A DNA stretch of 64,000 bases. It comes from Terriglobales bacterium. Lineage in GTDB: Bacteria; Acidobacteriota; Terriglobia; Terriglobales; Acidobacteriaceae. The notes under the pieces are model-generated. The model did no database searches, was not told the origin of the DNA, and saw only the letters and a list, made by a program, of their open reading frames with translations. Where the stretch lies: NCBI GenBank assembly GCA_035764005.1, contig DASTZZ010000111.1, positions 62,001 to 126,000 on the forward strand, in the 5' to 3' direction. This document shows, one piece after another, positions 24,590 through 33,001 of the stretch; position 1 is the stretch's first letter, and every line of letters starts with the position of its first letter. Both the position numbers and the translations under genes were made by a program.

Positions 24590-27445
24590 ATGGCCTCTGA
24601 ACTGAAAGACACACTGAATCTGCCGAAAACTGACTTCGCCATGAAGGCGAATCTGCCGCAAAATGAGCCGAAAAGGCTCAAATTCTGGCGCCAAATCGGC
24701 ATATATCAGCGCATCCGCGAGGCACGCAAAAATGCGCCTCCGTACCTGCTGCACGACGGCCCTCCATACGCAAACGGAGAGATCCACCTCGGCCATGCAC
24801 TTAATAAATGCTTGAAAGATTTCGTGGTTAAGTCGAAGACGATGGCCGGCTTCGATGCCCCGTACGTCCCAGGATGGGACTGCCACGGCCTCCCGATCGA
24901 GATCAAAGTGGACGAAAAGCTGGGCCGTAAGAAGCTGGAGTTGGCGCCTGCACAGGTGCGCAGCGAATGCCGCAAGTATGCGCAGAAATATCTCGATATT
25001 CAGAGCGACCAGTTCCAGCGCATCGGCGTCTTCGGGCAATTCGACCATCCGTATTCGACGATGTCGCGCGAATACGAATCGGTCATCGCTCGCGTCTTCT
25101 TCGATTTCTGGGAGAACGGCTTCGTTTATAAAGGCCTCCGCCCCGTGTATTGGTGCATTTTCGATCGCACCGCGCTCGCCGAAGCCGAAGTTGAATACGA
25201 ACAACATACAAGCCCTAGCGTTTGGGTGAAGTACGCACTCACCAGTCCGCCGGATGCGATCGATCCTGCTCTTATTAACAAACAAGTAAACACCATCATC
25301 TGGACGACCACGCCTTGGACGCTGCCGGCGTCGATGGCGGTAGCATTCCATCCTGATTACGAATATGTGGCACTGGAAGACGCGAAAAGCGACGAAGTCT
25401 ACATCGTTGCTGATGGATTGGCCGAAGCGACTCGCGAGAACGCCGGACTAAAAGATGCTAAGGTCGTCGCGCGTTTCCCGGGACGAAAGCTCGAAGGCAC
25501 AACTTTCCAACACCCCTTTCTTGATCGCAAGATCCTTGGCGTGCTCGCCGATTATGTGACTCTTGAACAGGGCACAGGCGCGGTCCATACCGCTCCATCA
25601 CACGGCGCGGACGACTTTTACACCGGCGTGAAGTACGGGATCGATCCCACGTGTAACGTCGATGGAGCTGGACGCCTGCATAACGGCCTGCCCGAATATG
25701 AGGGCAAGACAGTCTTTGAGGCCAATCAGCCGATCATCGAGCTGCTCAAATCGCGTGACGTCTTGATGGGTGAGTCGAAGATCACACACTCGTATCCACA
25801 TTGCTGGCGCTGCCACAATCCCGTCATCTTCCGTGCCACGGAGCAGTGGTTTATCGGTATGGAGAGCGCGATGCACAGCTCGACGCTGCGCCAGCGTGCG
25901 CTCGACGAAATCAAGAAAGTGAAATGGGACCCGGGTTGGGGCGAAGAGCGTATCTCAAACATGGTCGCCTCACGTCCCGATTGGTGTATCTCCCGGCAGC
26001 GCGTCTGGGGAGTTCCCATTCCGATCCTCTTCTGCGACGGCTGCAATCAGCCGCTGCGCTCGAAGACCGCCAACGAGGCCGTAATCGCGCTGTTCGCGCG
26101 CGAAGGCGCCGACGCATGGTACACACGCGAAGTAAACCAGATTCTGCCGGATGACGTGAAGTGCCAACAATGTTCCGGTAAGAACTTCCGCAAAGAGTTC
26201 GACATCATCGATGTGTGGTTCGAGTCAGGTTCGAGCTGGGCTGCGGTGATGAAGGAAAATGTCGCCGACATGTACATCGAGGGCGGCGATCAGCATCGCG
26301 GATGGTTTCAATCTTCCCTGCTCTGCTCTGTAGGCACCCGTAATCGCGCGCCGTACAAAACTGCCGTCACCTGCGGCTGGACACTCGACCCTGAAGGCCG
26401 CGCGATGTCGAAATCATTGGGCAACGGAGTTGATCCAGTAGAGGTCGCGAATAAGCTTGGCGCGGAGATTGTGCGCCTGTGGGTCGCGTCCGTTGATTTC
26501 CGCGAGGACATGCATGCTTCTGACGAACTCATGCAGCGCGTCGCCGACAACTATCGCGACATTCGCAACGCCTTTCGCTGGATACTTGGGAACCTCGACG
26601 GCTTCGAACCGGAGCGCGATCAAGTCACCTTCGAGCACATGGAGCCAATCGACCGCTATATGCTTCTGCTCACGGCCGATCTCGTGCGCGATGTGCTGCT
26701 TTGGTATGAAAAGTTCGAGTTTCACCGCATCTACCAGCGCGTGATCGCGTTTCGCACCAGCGAACTGAGCAACTTCTACTTTGATGTACTGAAAGATCGG
26801 CTCTACACCCATCCACGAACTTCGCAGGCGCGCCGCTCCGGGCAGACCGCCATCTGGCGCATCGGCCAGGCATTGGTCCGTCTGCTCGCGCCAATGATGA
26901 GCTTTACTGCGGAAGAAGTATGGCAGTTTCTGCCGTCGGTGGGAGAGAAGCCCGAAAGCGTACATCTAGCTCTCTTCCCCACTCCTGAAGAGGTACTGGG
27001 TAACACAGAACATACGCCCGATGTTTCGGGCAAATCGATGCCAAGTGGAACCGAACAGATTCGCGCTGACTGGGACCGTTTGCTACTCATCCGCGAAGAA
27101 GTCTTTCGCCATCTGGAGACCGCGCGCAAAGACAAGGTGATCGGCAGCGGACTGCAGGCCAAGGTCAGAATCTCCGCGCCTCCGGAAACTTACGTGTTGC
27201 TCGATCGGTATCGTGAAACTCTGCGCTACCTCCTCATCGTCTCTCAAGTGGAGCTACAGACGCTCGCAAGCAGCGGAAACGGCGCAGGCTTAAAAATTGA
27301 AATCTTCCCTGCGGACGGAAAGAAATGCGAACGCTGTTGGAATTATTCGACGCAGGTGGGAGCCGATCCCGAATTTCCGACGGTCTGCGAGCGTTGCAGC
27401 GGGTGGCTGCCGGAAATCCTTGCAACCGCAGGAGGACGAAGCTAG
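24590..27445 (+). CDS. ileS: Isoleucine--tRNA ligase
   Basis: 951 residues, typical for bacterial IleRS. The HIGH motif appears as HLGH (66-69, in PPYANGEIHLGHALNK), and KMSKS as MSKS (606-609, in GRAMSKSLGN). The editing (CP1) domain contains TTPWTLPASMAVAFHP. The C-terminal zinc ribbon is present (KCERCWNYSTQVG and CERCSGWLP). It charges tRNA-Ile with isoleucine and edits valine in the cytoplasm. lspA follows after a 154-bp gap filled with short repeats, an ileS-lspA order shared with many bacteria. Confidence 0.97.
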   Translation: MASELKDTLNLPKTDFAMKANLPQNEPKRLKFWRQIGIYQRIREARKNAPPYLLHDGPPYANGEIHLGHALNKCLKDFVVKSKTMAGFDAPYVPGWDCHGLPIEIKVDEKLGRKKLELAPAQVRSECRKYAQKYLDIQSDQFQRIGVFGQFDHPYSTMSREYESVIARVFFDFWENGFVYKGLRPVYWCIFDRTALAEAEVEYEQHTSPSVWVKYALTSPPDAIDPALINKQVNTIIWTTTPWTLPASMAVAFHPDYEYVALEDAKSDEVYIVADGLAEATRENAGLKDAKVVARFPGRKLEGTTFQHPFLDRKILGVLADYVTLEQGTGAVHTAPSHGADDFYTGVKYGIDPTCNVDGAGRLHNGLPEYEGKTVFEANQPIIELLKSRDVLMGESKITHSYPHCWRCHNPVIFRATEQWFIGMESAMHSSTLRQRALDEIKKVKWDPGWGEERISNMVASRPDWCISRQRVWGVPIPILFCDGCNQPLRSKTANEAVIALFAREGADAWYTREVNQILPDDVKCQQCSGKNFRKEFDIIDVWFESGSSWAAVMKENVADMYIEGGDQHRGWFQSSLLCSVGTRNRAPYKTAVTCGWTLDPEGRAMSKSLGNGVDPVEVANKLGAEIVRLWVASVDFREDMHASDELMQRVADNYRDIRNAFRWILGNLDGFEPERDQVTFEHMEPIDRYMLLLTADLVRDVLLWYEKFEFHRIYQRVIAFRTSELSNFYFDVLKDRLYTHPRTSQARRSGQTAIWRIGQALVRLLAPMMSFTAEEVWQFLPSVGEKPESVHLALFPTPEEVLGNTEHTPDVSGKSMPSGTEQIRADWDRLLLIREEVFRHLETARKDKVIGSGLQAKVRISAPPETYVLLDRYRETLRYLLIVSQVELQTLASSGNGAGLKIEIFPADGKKCERCWNYSTQVGADPEFPTVCERCSGWLPEILATAGGRS

Positions 27446-27530
27446 TCTTCAGAGAAGGCGATTCGCAACACAGTTTCGGTGCGCGGAGATGATGACGATT
27501 CCCAAACACCAGAGTCTTAAATCAGCAGAA

Positions 27531-27595
27531 AAGCTTCCGACCTCTCAAGCCGCGAAGCTTAGAAGCTCAGCAGCTTAGGAGCTTAACAGCTTTAG
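27531..27595 (+). repeat. AAGCTTAGAAGCTC-type short repeats
   Basis: The ileS-lspA gap contains tandem-like degenerate units of AGCTT/AGCAGCTTAG: AAGCTTCC, GAAGCTTAGAAGCTCAGCAG and CTTAGGAGCTTAACAGC. The last 17 bases (27574-27590) recur with one change at 29543-29559, so it is a dispersed repeat. No function is evident. Confidence 0.6.
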
Positions 27596-27599
27596 TTCA

Positions 27600-28136
27600 A
27601 TGTCCACTGGGACTCTTCGCAAATACGTTCTGCTCATCGCCGGCGTGGTGCTGGCGCTCGATCGCTTCAGCAAATGGATCATCTCGCGCAGTATCCCGCT
27701 CCATGACAGCGTCAACGTGATCCCCGGTTTTTTCAAGCTGACGCACGTGACCAATGGGGGCGCGGCATTCGGGCTGTTTGCCGACTCTCCCTCTGAGTTG
27801 CGGATCGTCTTCTTGATCTTCTTTTCGCTGCTGGCGTTGGCGGTAGTTTTGGCGCTGCTCTGGAGACACACTCAGGGACTTAACAGCACCGCAGTTGCTC
27901 TTTCTCTGATTCTGGGTGGAGCATTCGGAAATCTTTGGGACCGTGTCCTATCCGGACATGTAGTCGATTTCCTGGAGTTTTACATCGGCCAATACGTCTG
28001 GCCAGACTTCAACATCGCGGACAGTGCAATTGTTGTAGGTGCGGCGATCCTAATGGTCGAAATCCTCTTCGCGCCCAAGCACCAACCTGCCTATAAAGAT
28101 GGCGTAATCGCCCAGCCAAGCTCGGAAGCAGAGTAA
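27600..28136 (+). CDS. lspA: Lipoprotein signal peptidase (signal peptidase II)
   Basis: 178 residues with four transmembrane helices. The two catalytic aspartates are in VVDFLEF (Asp123) and FNIADSAI (Asp141). Other family motifs are DRFSKW near residue 21, NGGAAFGLF (52-60) and GGAFGNLWDR (106-115). It removes the signal peptide from prolipoproteins in the inner membrane after Lgt acylation. It lies downstream of ileS, a common gene order. Confidence 0.95.
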   Translation: MSTGTLRKYVLLIAGVVLALDRFSKWIISRSIPLHDSVNVIPGFFKLTHVTNGGAAFGLFADSPSELRIVFLIFFSLLALAVVLALLWRHTQGLNSTAVALSLILGGAFGNLWDRVLSGHVVDFLEFYIGQYVWPDFNIADSAIVVGAAILMVEILFAPKHQPAYKDGVIAQPSSEAE

Positions 28137-28245
28137 GCCCGTACCGTTCGTTCGCCGGAGAGGTAATTGAAACCGCGAGATCGCGAATCCTCCGCGTCGG
28201 CTGCGGAATCTACCATTACAGATTTCTTGTTCGCGTAGGAGACCT

Positions 28246-28569
28246 ATGAAATTGTTCAGTTGGCGGAAGCGCGAGAAAGCGGTGAATGGAACAGTGAAGG
28301 TATCGATGTACACCCTATCGATCTGCCCGTCCTGCAACAAGGCGAAGAAGTTCTTCACTGAGCGGTACATTCCATTCAAATTTATTAATTATGATCTAGC
28401 AGACGAGGCCACTCAGGAGAAGATCCTGCGCGAGCTCGAAGCTGAGCAAGTCGTGGCGTTTCCATTCGTTCGCATAGGCGATGAGGCGGTTCAAGGGTAC
28501 GACCCGAAACGCTATGCCAAGCTGCTGGAGAGTGCTGAAAACAGCGAAGCTTCCGTTGCGGCATCCTAG
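28246..28569 (+). CDS. Glutaredoxin-like protein (CPSC)
   Basis: 107 residues with a thioredoxin-fold core: VSMYTLSICPSCNKAKKFF with Cys27 and Cys30, and FPFVRIGDEAVQGYDPKRY with the cis-Pro. The N-terminal ~15 residues are basic. TAGGAG precedes ATG 28246. It should act as a dithiol reductase in the cytoplasm. It is a Cys-containing relative of the selenocysteine glutaredoxin at 36.8 kb, which makes a direct comparison possible within the window. Confidence 0.85.
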   Translation: MKLFSWRKREKAVNGTVKVSMYTLSICPSCNKAKKFFTERYIPFKFINYDLADEATQEKILRELEAEQVVAFPFVRIGDEAVQGYDPKRYAKLLESAENSEASVAAS

Positions 28570-28584
28570 GTGCGTCTCCTTCTT

Positions 28585-29532
28585 TCAGCCGCTGATAGTC
28601 CCTGCTCCCGAACGTCGGCTGAAGTATGCGGCCGAGCTCAGAGTCATCAAGCCACCGAGAATCCCGACAGTTCCCAGTCGCTCGTGAAGAATTGCCAGGC
28701 CCAGCAGCGTCCCAATCAGCGGCTCTAAATTAAGGAAGACTCCAGCCCGAGCCGCAGGTACGCGAGCCAACCCCCAATTCCAGAAGACGTATGCTCCGGT
28801 CGTAGCAAGAAATCCTTGTGCAATGACCGCAAGCCACACCCGCACAGAAAAATGAATCCGCACAGGATGTGTAGCTTCGGTCCAAACGAGCAATATAACT
28901 GTACCGATCAGGAGCATCGTCGCCGTAACCTGCAGCGATCCGTACTCCGTCATTAGGCGCTTGCTGATAAGAATCATCACAAGCGCTGCAAACATTGAGA
29001 CGAACACAAGCAGATCTCCTGCGACCGTGGGCTGAGGACCGCCGACACTCTTTCTGGAAAACGCGATCAGTACCGCACCCAATGCGGACAGCAGCATTAG
29101 GGCATACTCGTAACCCTTCATCTTGTCCTTGAATAATGCGGCTGAACTCAGTGCAAGCAAAACGGGCAAGATGCCGACGATGAGCGAGGCGTGGGAGACG
29201 GTAGTGAGCTGCAGCCCTTTGAACTGCATGAGAAATTGCACAGGAACGCCAACGATGCTCGCGGCCAGAAGCAGCATCCATGCATGGCGATTATGAAATC
29301 GTGGAGGCCGCTTCCAGAGAATCGGCAGCAGCCCAAGAGATCCGAAAATAAATCGGTAGCCGCAGTTTTCGAAGACATTCATCTCGGCAAACGCGATCTT
29401 GCCGAAAAAAAATCCGGTACCCCAAAGACATCCAGCAGCGGCCAGGCTCACCACTGGCCACACTGAACTCGATCCGTGTTGAAGTTCTTCCGGAGTCTGC
29501 GTTTGTAACTGTGTACTGCTATCCGCCGCCAT
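28585..29532 (-). CDS. EamA/DMT-family transporter
   Basis: 315 residues with about ten transmembrane helices arranged as two EamA repeats (AAGCLWGTGFFFGKIAF at the start of the first; AQGFLATTGAYVFWNWGLARV and GVFLNLEPLIGTLLGLAIL in the second). DMT proteins export or import metabolites such as amino acids or purines; the substrate is unknown. It converges with the glutaredoxin gene, 15 bp away. Confidence 0.88.
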   Translation of the reverse strand: MAADSSTQLQTQTPEELQHGSSSVWPVVSLAAAGCLWGTGFFFGKIAFAEMNVFENCGYRFIFGSLGLLPILWKRPPRFHNRHAWMLLLAASIVGVPVQFLMQFKGLQLTTVSHASLIVGILPVLLALSSAALFKDKMKGYEYALMLLSALGAVLIAFSRKSVGGPQPTVAGDLLVFVSMFAALVMILISKRLMTEYGSLQVTATMLLIGTVILLVWTEATHPVRIHFSVRVWLAVIAQGFLATTGAYVFWNWGLARVPAARAGVFLNLEPLIGTLLGLAILHERLGTVGILGGLMTLSSAAYFSRRSGAGTISG

Positions 29533-29591
29533 TGATGTTCAACTTAGGAGCTTAGCAGCCCAGACGATCCGGAAGCTGTAAGCTAACCAAA

Positions 29592-29966
29592 ATGGCCGTT
29601 GAAATTTATCCTTCAGGCGCTTGGCGCGGCTTCTACAGCTATGGCCGTGGCGACCGGCATGACATGCAGCTGGATCTGCTGTTTTCCAGTGGCATACTTG
29701 CGGGCGATGGAATCGACGACGTTGGCAGCTTCGTCATGCATGGCGGCTATGATCCGCTTTCTGGAGCATGCCGTTGGACCAAGACCTACATTGGCTCCCA
29801 CGATGTCACCTACTCCGGCGGACGTGACGGCACCGGCATCGCCGGAAACTGGCAGCTTGAGCGCACCGCCACTGGCACCTTTCGCATCTGGCCGGCACGA
29901 GGCAGTGATGCCACCGACATGGATGAATCCCTCCAGTTGCTTGAGCCCATCCAAGCTGGACTCTGA
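29592..29966 (+). CDS. Conserved protein of unknown function
   Basis: 124 residues with no signal peptide and no membrane helix. It is rich in Gly, Tyr and Trp and predicted mostly beta (GAWRGFYSYGRGDRHDMQL; WTKTYIGSHDVTYSG; DGTGIAGNWQLE), suggesting a small beta-barrel or sandwich. I do not recognise a family that gives a function. A frame on the same strand (29599-30159) overlaps it but looks like noise. The peroxiredoxin-like selenoprotein gene starts 205 bp downstream. Confidence 0.6.
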   Translation: MAVEIYPSGAWRGFYSYGRGDRHDMQLDLLFSSGILAGDGIDDVGSFVMHGGYDPLSGACRWTKTYIGSHDVTYSGGRDGTGIAGNWQLERTATGTFRIWPARGSDATDMDESLQLLEPIQAGL

Positions 29967-30171
29967 GTTGGCCAGGCTGTTGTGGGGTTGGCACAACTAT
30001 GTGATTTCCCCGAACAACGAGCATAGCCCGAACCTATCGCTCACGTGGCACGCGAAAGTGAAGAGATCAAATGGCCTCTCGAAATCAGAAGTAAAGCCGG
30101 ACGCTCTGGCGCTGTATCAGGGAAACAAGAGCTACTATGGACAAGCTTTCTCCTGCTGAGCCTTAACAAAC

Positions 30172-30705
30172 ATGGCGCAATCCTATAGTGAAAGACTCGC
30201 TGACGTTATCTTGCCTGACACCGGAGGCAACAACGTTAGACTTGGCTCCCTTTGGCAGGAGCGTCCGGCTGCGGTGGTCTTCCTTCGCCACTATGGCTGA
30301 ATCTTCTGCCGCGAGCACGCCGCACAGTTGCGCGAGCATCAGAGTGAATTTGACCGAAAAGGCGCAGGGCTAGCAGCAATCGGACTGGGAGACCCGCATT
30401 ACGCGCGTGCCTTCCGAGAAGAATCTGGCATCAAATTTCCGCTCCTTATTGATGAGCTACGGCAGGCTTATCGGACCCTGGACCTGAAGCAAGCTAATCT
30501 GTTTCATTTGTTCTGGAAAGTGAATAGCCTGGGACGCAAACGAGCGAAAGCATCCGGGCATCGCCAGCACAAAATGGGCAAAGATCCTTTCCAGCTGGGA
30601 GGCAGTTTCGTTTTTGGTCCTGGAAACGTGGACCATTTCGTCCACATCAGCGAGACTTTCTCTGACAACGCTCCGCCGGACGTACTCTTGAGCGCGATTC
30701 CTTAA
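30172..30705 (+). CDS. Peroxiredoxin-like (AhpC/TSA_2 type) protein, probable selenoprotein with UxxC
   Basis: Reading from ATG 30172 gives 177 residues if TGA 30298-30300 is decoded as selenocysteine (residue 43). The context is VVFLRHYG-U-IFCREHAAQL, exactly the redox site of the AhpC/TSA_2 (SelU-like/PRXL2) family, where the usual motif is GCxxCR. The frame continues without any other stop and with family-like sequence (GLAAIGLGDPHYARAFREE, FPLLIDELRQAYRTL, GGSFVFGPGN) to TAA 30705. Standard gene calling sees only 30328-30705. Role: thiol/selenol-based reduction of peroxides or disulfides. The alternative, a nonsense mutation of the first Cys (TGC or TGT to TGA), cannot be excluded from sequence alone. 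Confidence 0.75.
30304..30334 (+). promoter_or_regulatory. Candidate bSECIS region after the TGA of the peroxiredoxin-like gene
   Basis: Two mutually exclusive GC-rich hairpins can form. One has loop CAGT (30325-30328) closed by GCA/TGC and, after a bulged C, CGC/GCG; its loop starts 24 nt past the TGA. The other has loop AGCA (30314-30317) closed by GCG/CGC and TGC/GCA around a C-C mismatch. Bacterial SECIS elements sit within about 40 nt after the UGA and need a loop G; both options have one. I cannot choose without folding software. Confidence 0.4.
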
Positions 30706-30860
30706 ATCGCTTTTCACGATGGAAACACGGAGAACACGGAGAAACAATTGCTGATTATGCAATTCAGAAACCGAGGAATTGACTATGAGTGAAATGGGGC
30801 GGCGGTTGTCAGTACTGAAGTTCTCAATTGTCCTCCATGGATGCGTGGTGAAATATTCGG

Positions 30861-31289
30861 TTAAGCCGAGGTATTGGTTGCGACCTCTGCCTTCCATTGA
30901 AAGCACAAATTGAAGCCATCCGGATCATGAAGGTAAAGTTGCTTCATGCCGTAGTAGGCGATCTGCGGCTTCTTAACCGCAACTCCGCGCGCAATCAGGT
31001 GCTCATAAACCGCATCGACGTCCGGCGCTCCGAAGTACAGACAAGTATCGTCATGGCTGCTGATGCGCAGCGGATCGGGCATTGATGGACGATTCTCGTA
31101 CTCGTATGCGGTATTGAGCATCAGGTCAGCTCCACCAAGCCTAAGCCACACCCAATTGTGATTCGGCGCGACAGTATTGCTGTCTGTCGTCACGATCTCA
31201 AAGCCAAGCACATCGCAATAAAAGTTGAGTGACGTCGCCATGTCAAATACCTGGAGCAACGGCGTCATACCGCGGACATCGGGTGCCAT
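30861..31289 (-). CDS. VOC-family (glyoxalase/bleomycin-resistance fold) protein
   Basis: 142 residues from ATG 31289, which has GGGAG upstream; an extension to 31343 would overlap a terminator. The paired beta-alpha-beta-beta-beta modules are visible: TPLLQVFDMATSLNFYCDVLGF at the start and DTCLYFGAPDVDAVYEHLIARG in the second half, ending in YLHDPDGFNLCFQ with metal-ligand-like residues. The family includes dioxygenases, glyoxalases and resistance proteins, so the reaction is unknown. Confidence 0.85.
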   Translation of the reverse strand: MAPDVRGMTPLLQVFDMATSLNFYCDVLGFEIVTTDSNTVAPNHNWVWLRLGGADLMLNTAYEYENRPSMPDPLRISSHDDTCLYFGAPDVDAVYEHLIARGVAVKKPQIAYYGMKQLYLHDPDGFNLCFQWKAEVATNTSA

Positions 31290-31329
31290 GTTGGAACTCC
31301 CTTGTCGAAAGTTGTAGCACGATGTCTCT

Positions 31330-31366
31330 GGTAATAAAAACAAGGGTGTCGTAAATGCGACACCCT
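31330..31366 (-). terminator. Rho-independent terminator
   Basis: A perfect 9-bp stem, AGGGTGTCG / CGACACCCT (31343-31351, 31358-31366), has a six-base loop. On the minus strand it is followed by TTGTTTTTATT. It lies 17 bp past the stop of the secreted HEIAE-motif gene. Confidence 0.9.
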
Positions 31367-31383
31367 CGTGTATCGATTTAAAG

Positions 31384-32814
31384 TTACTGCGTCTGTCCGC
31401 AATTCAAGGGTTGCGGATCTGACAAGTGCGGGAGCACCGTCTCATCCGGATAGCTGTACGCGTTGTCAATGGCACTCGAGTTCTTTTCAAACATGAACCA
31501 TGGCAAAAGCGCTTCGTTCTGTGGATGGTAGGTGAAGCCATCAATGGTGACCGGATAGGTAGGACGCGGCAAGTCTTCAATCACATCGCCGTCTTCCATT
31601 ACGTCCTGGCACTGACCGGCGGGGTTTTGCCAGAAAGGCGTCACGTTGTGGAGACCGTCGAAGGCAACAAATGGATCGTTGAACGTTTCGGCGATTTCGT
31701 GGCTGTGCGCGGTTACATCCTGGAATCCACCACCGAAGAGTCCTGGGCTGATCCAGCTCGCATAGTTCATGACATAGAACTTCGTGCGATTTCCATTGGC
31801 GGCGTCTCCAGCTTCAACATCAAAGCTGTGGAAGCCAAGCACGCAACAATCGCTGGTGCTGCTGCCAAACAGATACGCGTTCGGAAACAGGAACGAAGAA
31901 ATGTCCTGCGGAGTCATGCGCCCCGCCACCTCGGCCGCACCGATGACGGTCGAATTGTCAGGAGCGGCCGGTGGAAATAGCAGCCTCGTAAATACACTTT
32001 CCTGAATGAGTACAAACCGGCAGCAGGTTCCGTCCGGATTCAGTGCGAACTGATACGCAGGAAGCGGATCATCTTTCGTCGGCACGTGTTGAACGATTGT
32101 CATGACCTCGGCTGGTTTCAACGAAGGGCTTAACAGAGTGTGCCAGTCCGCACGCGCGTGATTTCCGAATTCGGCACGTTGGACCGCATCGGTTATCTGC
32201 GTGGGAACTTGGCTGCTGCTATAGATTGAATTGCGGAAGACCGGGCCATTAAGGAACGGCTGTACGAATGGGGTGACGTCGGAGAAAAGACGCTGGCATC
32301 CTGCAGGAGCGGAACCATCCGCAGGATTCGCACAAGTGACCGTTTGTCCGTTGACTACTTTCACGTAACGGACCGAGCCATCGGAATTGCGAAGATCCAG
32401 CGAGACCGGAACCACTGGAGCGTTGAAAACCGTCGTTCCCCCATGGGCCGGATCGTTTCCGACCATGCTGTATTCCCAAATGTGGTGCGGAGTACCGTCG
32501 AAGTAGATTCCTTGTGCTTCGAAATGACCGGTGAAGTTCGTGAGTGTATCCACGCCAGCGGGAAAACCATGTGGAGTAGGAATATTGCCCTTCCCGTGCA
32601 AACCACCAGCATTGTTCGTATGTTTTACGTGCATACCCATTAGATAGTTGTCAGGCACTACGTCATCATCGGACGCGAATGCCGCAAAACTAAAGAGCGC
32701 AAGCGACATCAAACAAAGACCAATTTTCTTGCTAGCCGACAAAAATTGGCCAGAGCGACTAGATCCTTTTTTCAAGAACACCTTAGACTCCTTAGCGGAT
32801 TTGTGTGTAGACAA
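31384..32814 (-). CDS. Secreted protein with HEIAE motif, EXORDIUM-like
   Basis: 476 residues with an N-terminal export signal (IGLCLMSLALFSFAAFA, about 31-47). The central segment AHSHEIAETFNDPF resembles the HE(I/L)AE...TDP element of plant EXORDIUM/PHI-1-like and related secreted proteins. It also superficially looks like a metalloprotease HExxH, although the last His is missing. Several cysteine pairs (TCCRF, DCCVLG) suggest extracytoplasmic folding. A strong terminator follows. The function is unknown; a metal-binding or cell-surface role is only a guess. Confidence 0.6.
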   Translation of the reverse strand: MSTHKSAKESKVFLKKGSSRSGQFLSASKKIGLCLMSLALFSFAAFASDDDVVPDNYLMGMHVKHTNNAGGLHGKGNIPTPHGFPAGVDTLTNFTGHFEAQGIYFDGTPHHIWEYSMVGNDPAHGGTTVFNAPVVPVSLDLRNSDGSVRYVKVVNGQTVTCANPADGSAPAGCQRLFSDVTPFVQPFLNGPVFRNSIYSSSQVPTQITDAVQRAEFGNHARADWHTLLSPSLKPAEVMTIVQHVPTKDDPLPAYQFALNPDGTCCRFVLIQESVFTRLLFPPAAPDNSTVIGAAEVAGRMTPQDISSFLFPNAYLFGSSTSDCCVLGFHSFDVEAGDAANGNRTKFYVMNYASWISPGLFGGGFQDVTAHSHEIAETFNDPFVAFDGLHNVTPFWQNPAGQCQDVMEDGDVIEDLPRPTYPVTIDGFTYHPQNEALLPWFMFEKNSSAIDNAYSYPDETVLPHLSDPQPLNCGQTQ

Positions 32815-33001
32815 GCCCGCCTACGATACTGCTACTCGGGTCGGGATGTAAATGCATTTGGTGCGGATGATCAGGGATGGAAATACGCGGTGATTACCGC
32901 GTCAAGAGAGTTGCCGAAATACTGCAAAACTTTGCGTTTTCCAAGATAGCGTGATGCAGTTAAGTGCAGTTTTGGAACCTTCGTCTCGCCTAATCGTCAA
33001 G

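Noticed and set aside
29599-30159. 186-codon frame overlapping the 29592-29966 gene
   Set aside because: Its N-terminal two thirds are a +1 frame shadow of the conserved gene and its tail has no domain.
30188-30373. 61-codon open frame starting at 30188
   Set aside because: It is in another frame from the peroxiredoxin-like gene and ignores the redox motif; the TGA-containing frame fits the family far better.
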